DNA of 64,000 nt from Actinomucor elegans (Eukaryota > Mucoromycota > Mucoromycetes > Mucorales > Mucoraceae): contig JAMSLZ010000002.1 of NCBI GenBank assembly GCA_026027325.1, forward strand, positions 1-64,000, given 5' to 3'. This document shows, in pieces, positions 38,525-47,103 of this stretch (positions are counted from its first letter, which is position 1; each line of letters begins with the position of its first letter). The notes beneath the pieces were generated by a model. It saw nothing but the letters and a program-made list of their open reading frames with translations, was not told where the DNA came from and searched no databases. The position numbers were made by a program, and so were the translations under genes.

Positions 38525-39871
38525 GTCTTCCCATATCCAACTATTGTAGCTATCATCATAATTTTTCCATTTAATAAAATATTTTGTTCTTTTTTTATAT
38601 TTTCTATGATTTAATATTTTTTCTATTTCATATGAATCATTTTCTATGTATTCTATATTTTCGTCAATTATCATTTCACTTTTATTTAGCATATCATTAA
38701 TAAATGAGTTTTGTTTATTTCTCATATTAATGACTCTACAATATTCAAAAGTTTCAGTAAATGCATCTTCATTATGATTTTTGTTACTTGGATAATTAAA
38801 TTTATCTTGTATCCATAATCCATAATAATCTTTAATTGGAATATTTTGAAGCTCAACAAATTTTTGGATGTTACTTAATAATAATGCCATTTTTAACTGT
38901 AAATTATATATTCTTATATTATCAATTTTAAGAACTTTATTACTATTATCAAATCTTTGGAATTTATCACCTAATCGTCCAAATTTATTTTCAATGATGC
39001 TTCTAAAACTTCCAAAAGTATTATTGAATTCAATTTCATTATCACTTAACTTAATTCCTTTTTTTTTTCTAAATGGAAATATAAAATTATCGTTATTGAT
39101 TTTATCATTTCCATATTTACTACAATTCTCTAAGAAGTCTTCTATAAATAAATTATAACCTCCATCAACTGCTATACAATCATTTTCATTTAATTTATTT
39201 TCTAGTTTCATTGCTAAAAACATTTTACCATCATTATATTTTTTACATGGTAAACTATCTGATACATAAATAGCTATTTCATTAACATCAATTATTACTT
39301 GGGTTCTAAATCCTGATTTTTTAAATTTATATGAATACATATCTTTACTTTTAATTTTCAAATCTGTATAGTTAACTCTACTATCATGTCCATCCAAAAG
39401 TAAAGTAACATGCTTAAAATGCTCAGGATTAAGTCTATTAGCATAATATATTCTTAATAAAATTGTGCTAAACATATTTTCTAATAGTTTATTACATGTT
39501 TTATGTAGCTCATTTAAGTTTACATCCCAGAAACTTTTATATATTTCATGAAATGATGAATAGGGTATGTAATCATTCATTTCTCTTATGCTTTTACCTG
39601 TAATTAAGTGATATATTATTAGTAATCCTTTTTCAATATCTCTATATGGAGTTTTATATTTATAATTTACAAATATATTATTTAAAAAGAAAAATATAGG
39701 TATTATGCCTAATTTGTTTTGTAATTCAACCTTAATTTCTTCAATATTTTTTACATCTTTTAGTTCTGTTCTATGTTTATACTCATCTTCTTTTATTTTC
39801 CATTCCTCATCTAAAAAATTCCAGTAACTATGTTTTATTTTATTTAATTCTTCGTATATAAGTTTATCCAT
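38468..39871 (-). CDS. DDE transposase fused to C-terminal chromodomain (element 2)
   Basis: 467 residues, complete, ATG at 39871. Homologous to the 18856-20364 protein over its length: N-terminal region with KHSYWNFLDEEW and LGIIPIFFFLNNIF; first Asp in LLLDGHDSRVNY; SGFRTQVIIDVNE; second Asp in IAVDGGYNLF; Glu in GSFRSIIENKFGRLGDKFQRF; helix IYNLQLKMALLLSNIQKF. The C-terminal chromodomain has YEIEKILNHRKYKKR and YFIKWKNYDDSYNSWIWE. All three acidic residues are present, so it may be functional. The family assignment (IS5/Harbinger-like DDE) is from motif pattern. The codon end lies in the left inverted repeat, giving a second, inverted copy of the last codons at 39917-39970. Confidence 0.85.
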   Translation of the reverse strand: MDKLIYEELNKIKHSYWNFLDEEWKIKEDEYKHRTELKDVKNIEEIKVELQNKLGIIPIFFFLNNIFVNYKYKTPYRDIEKGLLIIYHLITGKSIREMNDYIPYSSFHEIYKSFWDVNLNELHKTCNKLLENMFSTILLRIYYANRLNPEHFKHVTLLLDGHDSRVNYTDLKIKSKDMYSYKFKKSGFRTQVIIDVNEIAIYVSDSLPCKKYNDGKMFLAMKLENKLNENDCIAVDGGYNLFIEDFLENCSKYGNDKINNDNFIFPFRKKKGIKLSDNEIEFNNTFGSFRSIIENKFGRLGDKFQRFDNSNKVLKIDNIRIYNLQLKMALLLSNIQKFVELQNIPIKDYYGLWIQDKFNYPSNKNHNEDAFTETFEYCRVINMRNKQNSFINDMLNKSEMIIDENIEYIENDSYEIEKILNHRKYKKRTKYFIKWKNYDDSYNSWIWEDAFNDREIIDEYHAGLDNL

Positions 39872-39916
39872 TTTATGTTTTTTATATATGTTTTTTTCAA
39901 TTTTTATTTCATTTTA

Positions 39917-40121
39917 GCATTTAATGATAGAGAAATAATTGATGAATATCATGCTGGGTTAGATAACCTTTAAACTTAAGGGATACGTATCATGATGTCA
40001 CATGACTTAAAAATAAAAAAGATTTTGTAATTTTTTTTTGTTTTATATATATATATATGATTATAAATTTTACGAATATTTTTAAAGATACATAGGTATA
40101 TGAATAGCATGTATATTTTCC
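39917..40121 (-). repeat. Right inverted repeat around the element 2 transposase
   Basis: About 205 bp, inverted copy of 38318-38524, placed 45 bp upstream of the transposase ATG. It contains an inverted copy of the gene's last codons (REIIDEYHAGLDNL on the plus strand). Confidence 0.88.
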
Positions 40122-40161
40122 TTATAATAATAACAGTCAAATTTACTGTAATACTTATTAA

Positions 40162-40363
40162 GGAGAACATGTTTGTGCATTTAAGCATAAAAATTTAACA
40201 ATTTACATAGATTTCATGAATTATATAAATGTTAGGGTTAATTTTAAAATCACGTGATTGTTAAAATGCCCCTAAATTTATGAATTTCATTTTTTTCAGC
40301 TTTTTTTTAGAATACCAAGACATTTTTAGAAATCACATGATATGATAGCTATAAAACATACTA
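40162..40363 (+). repeat. Left 202-bp inverted repeat around the second gene
   Basis: GGAGAACATGTTTGTGCATT inward; near-perfect inverse of 41179-41380. Both contain ATCACGTGATT and ATCACATGAT palindromes. No clear target duplication is seen outside (TTATTAA versus AATACAA). Confidence 0.9.
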
Positions 40364-40485
40364 ATTCATTTTACTATCATTATATGTTTAATGGATAGGG
40401 ATGTATTATATTAAGAGTCTCGTATTTTATTATTAATTAAATAAAAGGATTCAAAAAATTATTTATATTAAAATATATATTGACT

Positions 40486-41070
40486 TTATTTAATATTTAA
40501 TTTATTAAATATATTAATAGCATCATCATAATTTATATCCTCATCTTTTATCTCGTTATTTATTTTAATAAAACCTGTTTTAATTGTAAAATTTATATAT
40601 ATCTTACCATTACTAATATTTATAGATGGTGAAAATAATGATGGATAAATAGAAAAACATTTATTTTTAATATCATCAATACTTAAATTTTGATTATTTT
40701 CTATATTTTTAAATTTGGATATATTAGTTAATACCAAATACATAATTTTTGTATTTTCTTTTGAATTCGATTCTATTAAAGGATTTAATAATTCTACATT
40801 CATAATTTTATTTCTTCTACAATACATATTTATTTCATTTATTAAAACATTTATAAAACTTTCAAAATCAATATGTTCATTACTAGTAATGTCTAAATCT
40901 ATCTTTATTTTATATGGTTTTTTTTCAATCCATAATTGACTATCTTCAAATGCAATCTTTGTATCAATTATGAAATTATGACCATTATACAATACATTGT
41001 ATTTGTCATCCTTAAATTTCTCTATTAAAAAAGCATTTTTATCATATTCTGTTAATGTTATTACAGGCAT
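40486..41070 (-). CDS. Second gene of element 2, 194-residue protein of unknown function
   Basis: I do not recognise this protein. Complete ATG (41070) to stop (40486). It begins MPVITLTEYDKNAFLIEKF, with LWIEKKPYKIKIDLDIT near residue 65, CRRNKIMNVELLNPLIES near 105, TKIMYLVLTNISKFKNIE near 125 and GKIYINFTIKTGFIKIN near 165. No membrane segment or signal peptide; one short Cys-Arg-Arg site, no zinc motif. Alternating beta-like segments suggest a compact mixed fold. It lies upstream of the transposase on the same strand, inside a 202-bp inverted-repeat pair, with the same AT-rich codon use. It could be an accessory transposition or regulatory protein, or a captured gene. The function is open. 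Confidence 0.6.
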   Translation of the reverse strand: MPVITLTEYDKNAFLIEKFKDDKYNVLYNGHNFIIDTKIAFEDSQLWIEKKPYKIKIDLDITSNEHIDFESFINVLINEINMYCRRNKIMNVELLNPLIESNSKENTKIMYLVLTNISKFKNIENNQNLSIDDIKNKCFSIYPSLFSPSINISNGKIYINFTIKTGFIKINNEIKDEDINYDDAINIFNKLNIK

Positions 41071-41178
41071 ATTTATTTTAATGTATGTTTTTCAATTTAT
41101 GTTAAATAAATTAAAATTGGAAATATAAGAGTAATCTAGTTTTTATACATATATTAATTGGATGACATTGTTGTTATA

Positions 41179-41380
41179 TAGTATGTTTTATAGCTATCAT
41201 ATCATGTGATTTCTAAAAATGTCTTGGTATTCTAAAAAAAAGCTGAAAAAAATGAAATTCATAAATTTAGGGGCATTTTAACAATCACGTGATTTTAAAA
41301 TTAACCCTAACATTTATATAATTCATGAAATCTATGTAAATTGTTAAATTTTTATGCTTAAATGCACAAACATGTTCTCC
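41179..41380 (-). repeat. Right 202-bp inverted repeat around the second gene
   Basis: Inverse of 40162-40363, ending CATGTTCTCC at 41380. The following 255 bp to the element end (41381-41635) are AT-rich with no gene. Confidence 0.9.
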
Positions 41381-41635
41381 AATACAATTAATACTATTTT
41401 CATAAATACAGTAAATTGTTTAAAAAATTGTTAATGTAAAAATAATAATTATTTAAAATTTAAGAGTAAAATAAAAATTTTGATAAATTCCAAAATTAAT
41501 CAATATATGTTAAATTAGTGTTAATATTGAAATTTTCACAAACCCACATAATTTGCATAATGTTATAATTTATATTAATATCAATTCTTGTGATTTATTT
41601 TAAATTCTATTTTTTTTATAATAAGAACATTCCTC

Positions 41636-41718
41636 AGACGTGATACTTTTTTGGTACCTGGCAAACGCTTCTCCTCATCATCTTTGTATGTTTTCACATA
41701 ATGTTGGGCTGTTCACTT
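41636..41718 (-). pseudogene. N-terminal piece of the IS630-like gene
   Basis: Minus-strand reading YVKTYKDDEEKRLPGTKKVSRL, in frame with the GGNNRKLEPKH segment on the far side of element 2. It is cut at 41719 by the start of LTR C. Confidence 0.65.
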
Positions 41719-41886
41719 TGTTGTAAACATGACTTGTTCAGTGTCCGTCACCAATCAGGTCAATGTTCGACAATGCTTATACTCAGCTTATGCTTTGACA
41801 GCTTTGTAACGTCGGTTAAGAGATATATATGGAAATCAATGCTTAGTGCAACTAACCTTCATAAACTATCTATCACCGAATATAAA

Positions 41887-42123
41887 GAGGATTGTTCTAA
41901 TATTCTAAAATTTTAAAAATAATAATAAGGTGAAATATCTCATGGTAATCAATATTTCATAATTTTTTTTTCTTCCAAAAAATTAATTAAAAAAAGCATG
42001 ACTAAGTTTTTGGTAACTTAATCATAGGGAGGATAAATATAATAATTTTATTGTTTTTTAATTCCAAAAATTAACATTAAATCCAAATGTATATATAATT
42101 TCATATTTACAGAATCATTCCTC
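41887..42123 (-). repeat. Solo AT-rich unit with hairpin, 3-bp duplication AAA
   Basis: 237 bp, GAGGATTGTTC at the left and GAATCATTCCTC at the right (inverted ends), bordered by AAA at 41884-41886 and 42124-42126. Contains a hairpin near 41995 (ACTAAGTTTTTGGTAACTTA) next to a TTAATTAAAAAAAGCA block, the same core as unit D. The left end resembles that of element 1 (GAGGATTG). Non-coding. Confidence 0.82.
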
Positions 42124-42655
42124 AAAGTCGTACTAGAATGGATTACTATAAATGGGTGATTACCAAACGAGGTCTCAGATTTAATTTATACTAATAATAC
42201 ATAATATTTTATTTTACACTTCATAGGGAAATGCTTAACATTTTTTGTTTTTTAAGCTTTTAATATGACCAATAAATATATCAAAAAGTATTTAAATAAT
42301 TACTATTACTAATTTCTAAAATAATTCTTTTTTTCATATTTTTATCATAAATTCTACTTTTTCCTTTATTTTCAATATTTTATTTTGTTTTTCTATTAAA
42401 ACTATTTAATTTTATATATCAAGTAATAGATAATAAAAATATTAATTAAAAATATATAATAACAATAAAATTATATTTAAAATGTTTCTCATATGATGAA
42501 TATAATGAAAATTTATTAGAAATAGATATTGTGAAGGAAGAAATAAAAAACTTAGAAAATAAAAATTTAATTTAGATAATAATTATCAGCATGATATAAA
42601 TGTTAAAATTAATGGAATATATATTGAAAAATTTAATTTAGAAAATATATTTAAA

Positions 42656-42952
42656 TTATAATTTAAGTTTTTTCATGATGGGTGCGATTTCATCAAGTAT
42701 CATATTATTCTTATTATCTAATGTTTTTCTTTTTATACCTTTGTTTTTATCTTTATTATATGTCTTAAATTCATATACTTTTCTTAATCTTTTATTTGAA
42801 CCATTTTTTTTCATGTAGATTTCATAACACCCATCTTTTTGCTTTATTTTGTATTCTGCTAAATCATATTTTTTCATATCTTTTATAATTATACTTCGTT
42901 TAATATTGTATTTATATTTATCATCTACAATAATATTAAATATTTCATCCAT
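42656..42952 (-). CDS. Merlin-associated small ORF, 98 residues, unknown
   Basis: Complete ATG to stop, 270 bp downstream of the transposase on the same strand. MDEIFNIIVDDKYKYNIKRS, then DMKKYDLAEYKIKQKDGCYE, and a Lys-rich C-terminus ending APIMKKLKL. No recognised domain; basic and probably nucleic-acid binding or nuclear by composition only. The identical protein is present in copy 2, but since the copies are so young, that is weak evidence for selection. Confidence 0.5.
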   Translation of the reverse strand: MDEIFNIIVDDKYKYNIKRSIIIKDMKKYDLAEYKIKQKDGCYEIYMKKNGSNKRLRKVYEFKTYNKDKNKGIKRKTLDNKNNMILDEIAPIMKKLKL

Positions 42953-43222
42953 TTCTTTTTTATATTATTACTTTTTCAATTTTTTTTATTTTTTATAATA
43001 GATATATTTAATCCCACTCATAATGTAATACCCAATTGTCTCTGATCTATTACATAATCATTGTGTCTTAAATAGGCTAGTTTACTGACTTAGTCAGGTC
43101 CTTGTAATAAGAATAATGAATATCAAATATGCATTTCACATTTATAACTATCAATATATTTTCTATCATATTTTTAATAAATATAAAAATTCAATTTTTT
43201 GCATTTTTTATGTAAATTAAAA

Positions 43223-44233
43223 TTAATCCTTTAAAAACTTTTTCCATACGTTATACTCTCTATTTTTCTTACGCCATTGATATTCTTTTAAATACAATAC
43301 TATATCTTTTTTATTTCTATTTCGTGGTATTATACTTTGCTTTAAGCCATTCCATGTGCCTTCAATTGTATTTGTATGCACACCTGTATTTGGATCTTTA
43401 AAATGCTTTGAATGATTTACAGTTAAATGTTTGTATCCTATATTTTTCAAGTTATTATACCCTTTCCATAAATCCGTATATATTGTTGTACCTTTTTTTA
43501 CATATCTTTTTATAATTAAATCAATATTATCAACATTTCTTTCTTCAATGGGTAATAAAAACATTTTTTTGTTTTCATTTTTTATTTTATTTTTTAGCAT
43601 ACTTCTTTCGATACCACCAATTACCCAAGCACCTTCTACCTTATGCCCCTTATTATATTTTCTTTTTGCAATTTTACTTTCATCGATTTCTACAATTTTA
43701 TTTCTACCTCCAATTTTAATATTTCTGTTACCTAACAATTGTTTATTTTTCAAGTATTTTCTGAATATTTTATTGTATGATGACACTGTATTTTTGCTAA
43801 TTTGCAAACTTGATGCTATAAAGGAAGAAGGTGCTTTTCCAAGAAAAAGATATAATATGTGTAATTGAGTATTTAAAGGTAAAGTTAAATTATTAAAAAT
43901 TGTTCCTTTCAATGGTGATATTGCTTTCCTACATTTATAATATCTACAAACATATAATTTTTTATTTAAGTTTAATTTAGTTTCATGTTCACATTTATTA
44001 CACTTTATATGTTTATTAACGTAATCATTACTAATTAAATATAATAGTGCTTCTTTTTCATCGTCGAATATTTTTTTTAAAGATTTATATGGTTCTATAA
44101 ACATCTGCAATTTTATTAAATCCTTTTTATTTTTAATTTTAATTTGTAAAAAAAATTCAATTTTTTCATATAACAATAAAATTTGTGGTAGTAGGAGTTT
44201 CAATATGGACCTGAGAGTTCCTTTGGGATACAT
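43223..44233 (-). CDS. Merlin / IS1595-family (ISXO2-like) transposase, copy 1
   Basis: 336 residues, complete. The start codon 44231-44233 lies within the terminal inverted repeat. A zinc ribbon is seen at about residues 78-105 (CNKCEHETKLN, then CRYYKCRKAISPLKG). Helix-turn-helix-like region SSLQISKNTVSSYNKIFRKY about 145-165. DDE core: VEIDESKI (about 181), TTIYTDLWKGYNNL (about 252) and HTNTIEGTWNGLKQ (about 290), with the conserved NH before the last block. All key residues are present and the protein is identical in copy 2, so it may be active. Cuts and reinserts the element at 8-bp staggered sites. Confidence 0.93.
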   Translation of the reverse strand: MYPKGTLRSILKLLLPQILLLYEKIEFFLQIKIKNKKDLIKLQMFIEPYKSLKKIFDDEKEALLYLISNDYVNKHIKCNKCEHETKLNLNKKLYVCRYYKCRKAISPLKGTIFNNLTLPLNTQLHILYLFLGKAPSSFIASSLQISKNTVSSYNKIFRKYLKNKQLLGNRNIKIGGRNKIVEIDESKIAKRKYNKGHKVEGAWVIGGIERSMLKNKIKNENKKMFLLPIEERNVDNIDLIIKRYVKKGTTIYTDLWKGYNNLKNIGYKHLTVNHSKHFKDPNTGVHTNTIEGTWNGLKQSIIPRNRNKKDIVLYLKEYQWRKKNREYNVWKKFLKD

Positions 44234-44339
44234 CCCTATAAATCCTTGTTAACTCCATGAGCGCAGTCTTTGACTAACTCAATCGTCTATAATATCAAGT
44301 TAAATCCGAACTTCACACTATGGCGAAAATATTGTCGGT

Positions 44340-44640
44340 TTTTTGCCCAAAAGTTGATAATATTAGGGGTAAAATCGACTATAGTTCTGCTAATAATTAT
44401 TGTCAATTTCTAGGCAGTGTTTTTTCGGCGGTTGATAATATTAGTGACTCTTATTCGATAATATTATGGGTAAATACTATAATATTAAGGGTTTTCCTTC
44501 AATATTATTATGGGTAAATTGTATAATAGTAGTGGTTTCCAGTCAATAATAGTATGGATTAATCCCTCCATATTGATGATTTATAATCAATATTATTATT
44601 AGTTTTCTATCATATATTCACAATACACTACTAATAATAT
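44340..44640. repeat. Left subterminal repeat array of the CACTA element
   Basis: At least five variants of ATAATATTA(T/G)GGGTA between 44344 and 44570. In known CACTA elements such arrays bind the TnpA-type protein; here that is inference. 44640-45616 is AT-rich with no gene seen. Confidence 0.7.
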
Positions 44641-45616
44641 TATAGTCATTTGGTTATTCAGATAATAATTTAATTGCTATTTTTTTTATTTATATAATAT
44701 ATAACTTCAACAGATATTACTCTAATACACACTAGCCTTCAATAGCTGAATATACAATAACCAGCTTTCTATCACACACGAACAGTATTTAACTTACCTT
44801 ATTGTCATACAAGTATAAAAGAATTTATGTCCCACTGGCAAGTAACAGGTAAATGAATTAAGCAAATAACTGTATAAATAATGTCAGTTATCGTTGATGA
44901 AACAATATTTTAAGAGTATATTTGAACTAACCTTTAGAAGAATGGCCCACGCTTGTATAATAGCATATTTTAATCATCTTTTCCTAAAGTAAGTAATGAT
45001 TAGATTCTTGAATGAAACTCGCTATTGCTACAGACTTACCAACACTATATCAGACACAATCAATTATAATTCACTGGGCTACAGTTTTAATAGTCTTCGT
45101 CTTGTATATATACACAACTAAATCTATTATAACAGTATTAGATTAATATACAAAGAAATTAATGGATTAGTAATCATTGCACTTACTTAATGGTTATTAG
45201 CTTTAAAACTAATAGTAAAGGTTCAAAAGCTATATGGCATTACTGGCTATAAGTATTACTGAAGTGGTATAAGTATTTAAGAATACAAGTCAGTATAAGA
45301 ATATAAGCAGTATGAATGACGACGTATTTATAGATAATTACGACATTAAGAACGAGGGAAATATTCGAAAGCTTGGAAAAAAAACACAATTACAAGCTGA
45401 CATTGAGGTTAATTCCTATTATACAGAAGCTTCAGTTAAAGTGTTGTGCGCAATAAGAGTGACAAATGTCAAGAAACCTTACGTTTAATGTGCCAATTTA
45501 GCAAACGAAAAAAAAGAAAGAAACTCAAGATTGGTGTAAAAAAGTTTTTCTTAATACTGAAAAGCCGCAGAAAAATGCTACGTCAGCTACTTAAACCAAT
45601 AAAAAAACGTCTATAT

Positions 45617-46698
45617 TTATTTCGTTTTTTTTGTATTTTTCTTAGAGCGTGGTTTACGCTTATTGGAATCCGCTTCTTTGGAACGATTGTCAGATCCAGC
45701 CTCCTCATCTTCACCAACGTCAGGTTGAACCGTAATGGCTTTTCTTTTCGTTGATGAGCGAGCAGAATGTAGATCCAACAAGCTAGCAATTGGAGATGCA
45801 AGACCAACTGGAGCAACAGAAGTAGCTAGACGATCAACAAGGATATGCTGATTATCCACACTATTTGCATAACAAGCATATTAATAAAGATATAAAAACA
45901 GAAATAAAAAAGCATCTAACCTGAAGAACGATTCAATCTCATTGTCTTCAACAGATTCTTGATTTTGTTGACTTTCACCTTCTTCAGCAGAATTACTTCT
46001 GGTACGTACAGTCTTCTTGTTTTGAGTGCTTCAGATAAAAGTAACTTGGCAGCCCACATCTCTACACAGAGATGCAGATGCAAGCCCACATCTAAAGCAC
46101 GTTTCTCTAAAAGCAAAGCATAACGTTCTTGAATGCTGGTATCCTCTTCGCCAATTTCACTCCAAGTTTTACCAACAATATTTATATTTGCCCTTTCCAT
46201 GTCTTTCAAGACATCTCTTGCCAAGTATTTCAACGTATTGTATTGCGGTTGAACATCATCATCGGTCAGTTCATTTTGTTGGCCTTTTATATACTTGAGG
46301 TGTTTCAAGAGGGCATATAACCTTAATGGTGCAGAAGGGGTGACATTTGTCTTGGTTGCCTTTTGTTGATAACGCACTTTTGCTTCTTCTAGCACTTTTG
46401 GGATTGACCGTTTACTACGTAAATTAGGATTCAAAGCATTTGCAATTGCTTCTCGTTCAGCTATATATGACAAGCTAAGAGGTTAATAAAACTGAATGTA
46501 GTAACATGCTTCAGATATGATTGTACCATCGTCAAGTGCTTGTTCAATTTCTTCGTTAGATGAAACCCTCGAAGCTTCTCGAGGAAATAGAGGTGCTAAT
46601 ATTTGGATCAAATCTTGAATTAAACGACGGTTGATTAAGATTTCTTGTTCAATCTTCTCAAAGTAGACGCTCCAATTATTGTTGTTGTTGTTTGACAT
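45617..46698 (-). CDS. CACTA accessory gene, three exons, unknown function (TnpA-like position)
   Basis: Proposed exons 46698-46527, 46460-45921 and 45860-45617, introns of 66 and 60 nt with GT...AG. The N-terminus is Asn-rich (MSNNNNNN) with helical IEQEILINRRLIQDLIQ. The middle has AEREAIANALNPNLRSK and LEKRALDVGLHLHLCVEMW. A one-base frame break near 46020, beside an A run, must be bridged to join the acidic segment SAEEGESQQNQESVEDNE. The C-terminus is basic (KRKPRSKKNTKKTK). About 318 residues in total. No known domain recognised. Position and basic tail suggest a DNA-binding accessory protein; that is inference. The phase of both introns supports the model. Confidence 0.6.
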
Positions 46699-47103
46699 AG
46701 CTATAAAGTAAATATATTATAAAGAAAAGTGATTGAATGATTTGAGCTATTTAACTGTTTTATAAGCGTACTTTACCATTTATCCATTAGTAATCCTTAC
46801 TAATGTCCAAAGAGCTTTCTGGAAAGTAAGCTTACTGACAGGTATGACTGACTTGGAAAGGAATTAGCTTGATTAGAAATCATAAGGATCCATTAAAATG
46901 TATTCGATATCTGAATAATCTGGAAGGCTGAGTAATATGAAAAGCTGATTAGTTCAAAGGATTCAACAGCCTAAAACAATGAATTACCATTGAGAACTCT
47001 GTCAATTGTAGACCAAGCAAACGTATTTAAGACCTGCTTTTTCTAAACAACAAAACCGCTATTCATTAATTCGATATATTTACTTGTTTTTACTTATCTT
47101 TAA
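46699..47103. promoter_or_regulatory. Divergent intergenic region of the CACTA element
   Basis: 405 bp between the two divergent start codons, AT-rich, with no ORF. It presumably holds both promoters. Similar ~400-bp spacing is a natural place for co-regulation. Confidence 0.5.

Larger units (their letters stand above)
38243..41635 (-). mobile_element. Chromodomain-transposase element 2, with two genes
   Basis: 3393 bp, very AT-rich, inserted in the IS630-like gene with 3-bp duplication AGA (38240-38242 and 41636-41638). Joining the flanks restores an in-frame host reading across KKVSRL and GGNNRKLEPKH. Terminal sequences read inward are GAGAAACATTTTAATT and GAGGAATGTTCTTATT, imperfect inverted repeats. 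It carries the transposase (38468-39871) and a second gene (40486-41070), both on the minus strand. Each is enclosed by its own inverted-repeat pair of about 200 bp. Confidence 0.8.
42154..44235 (-). mobile_element. Merlin (IS1595-like) DNA transposon, copy 1
   Basis: 2082 bp with 8-bp duplication CTATAAAT at 42146-42153 and 44236-44243, inside LTR C. Imperfect 25-bp inverted ends: GGGTGATTACCAAACGAGG and GGATGTATCCCAAAGGAAC, both continuing to TCTCAG. It carries the transposase and one downstream small ORF on the minus strand; 42470-42661 also holds a decayed plus-strand reading. It is nearly identical to copy 2 (54953-57033). An 8-9-bp duplication and an IS1595-type enzyme are the Merlin hallmarks. 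Confidence 0.92.

Noticed and set aside
40162..41380. The 202-bp inverted-repeat module as a separate, conventionally inserted transposon
   Set aside because: I could not find a target duplication at its ends (TTATTAA versus AATACAA), so I describe it as part of element 2. The possibility stays open.
43431..43868. A 145-codon hydrophobic plus-strand frame opposite the Merlin transposase, repeated at 56229-56666
   Set aside because: It is the mirror of an AT-rich coding strand, which yields Phe/Leu/Ile-rich frames automatically. It is conserved only because the two Merlin copies are identical.
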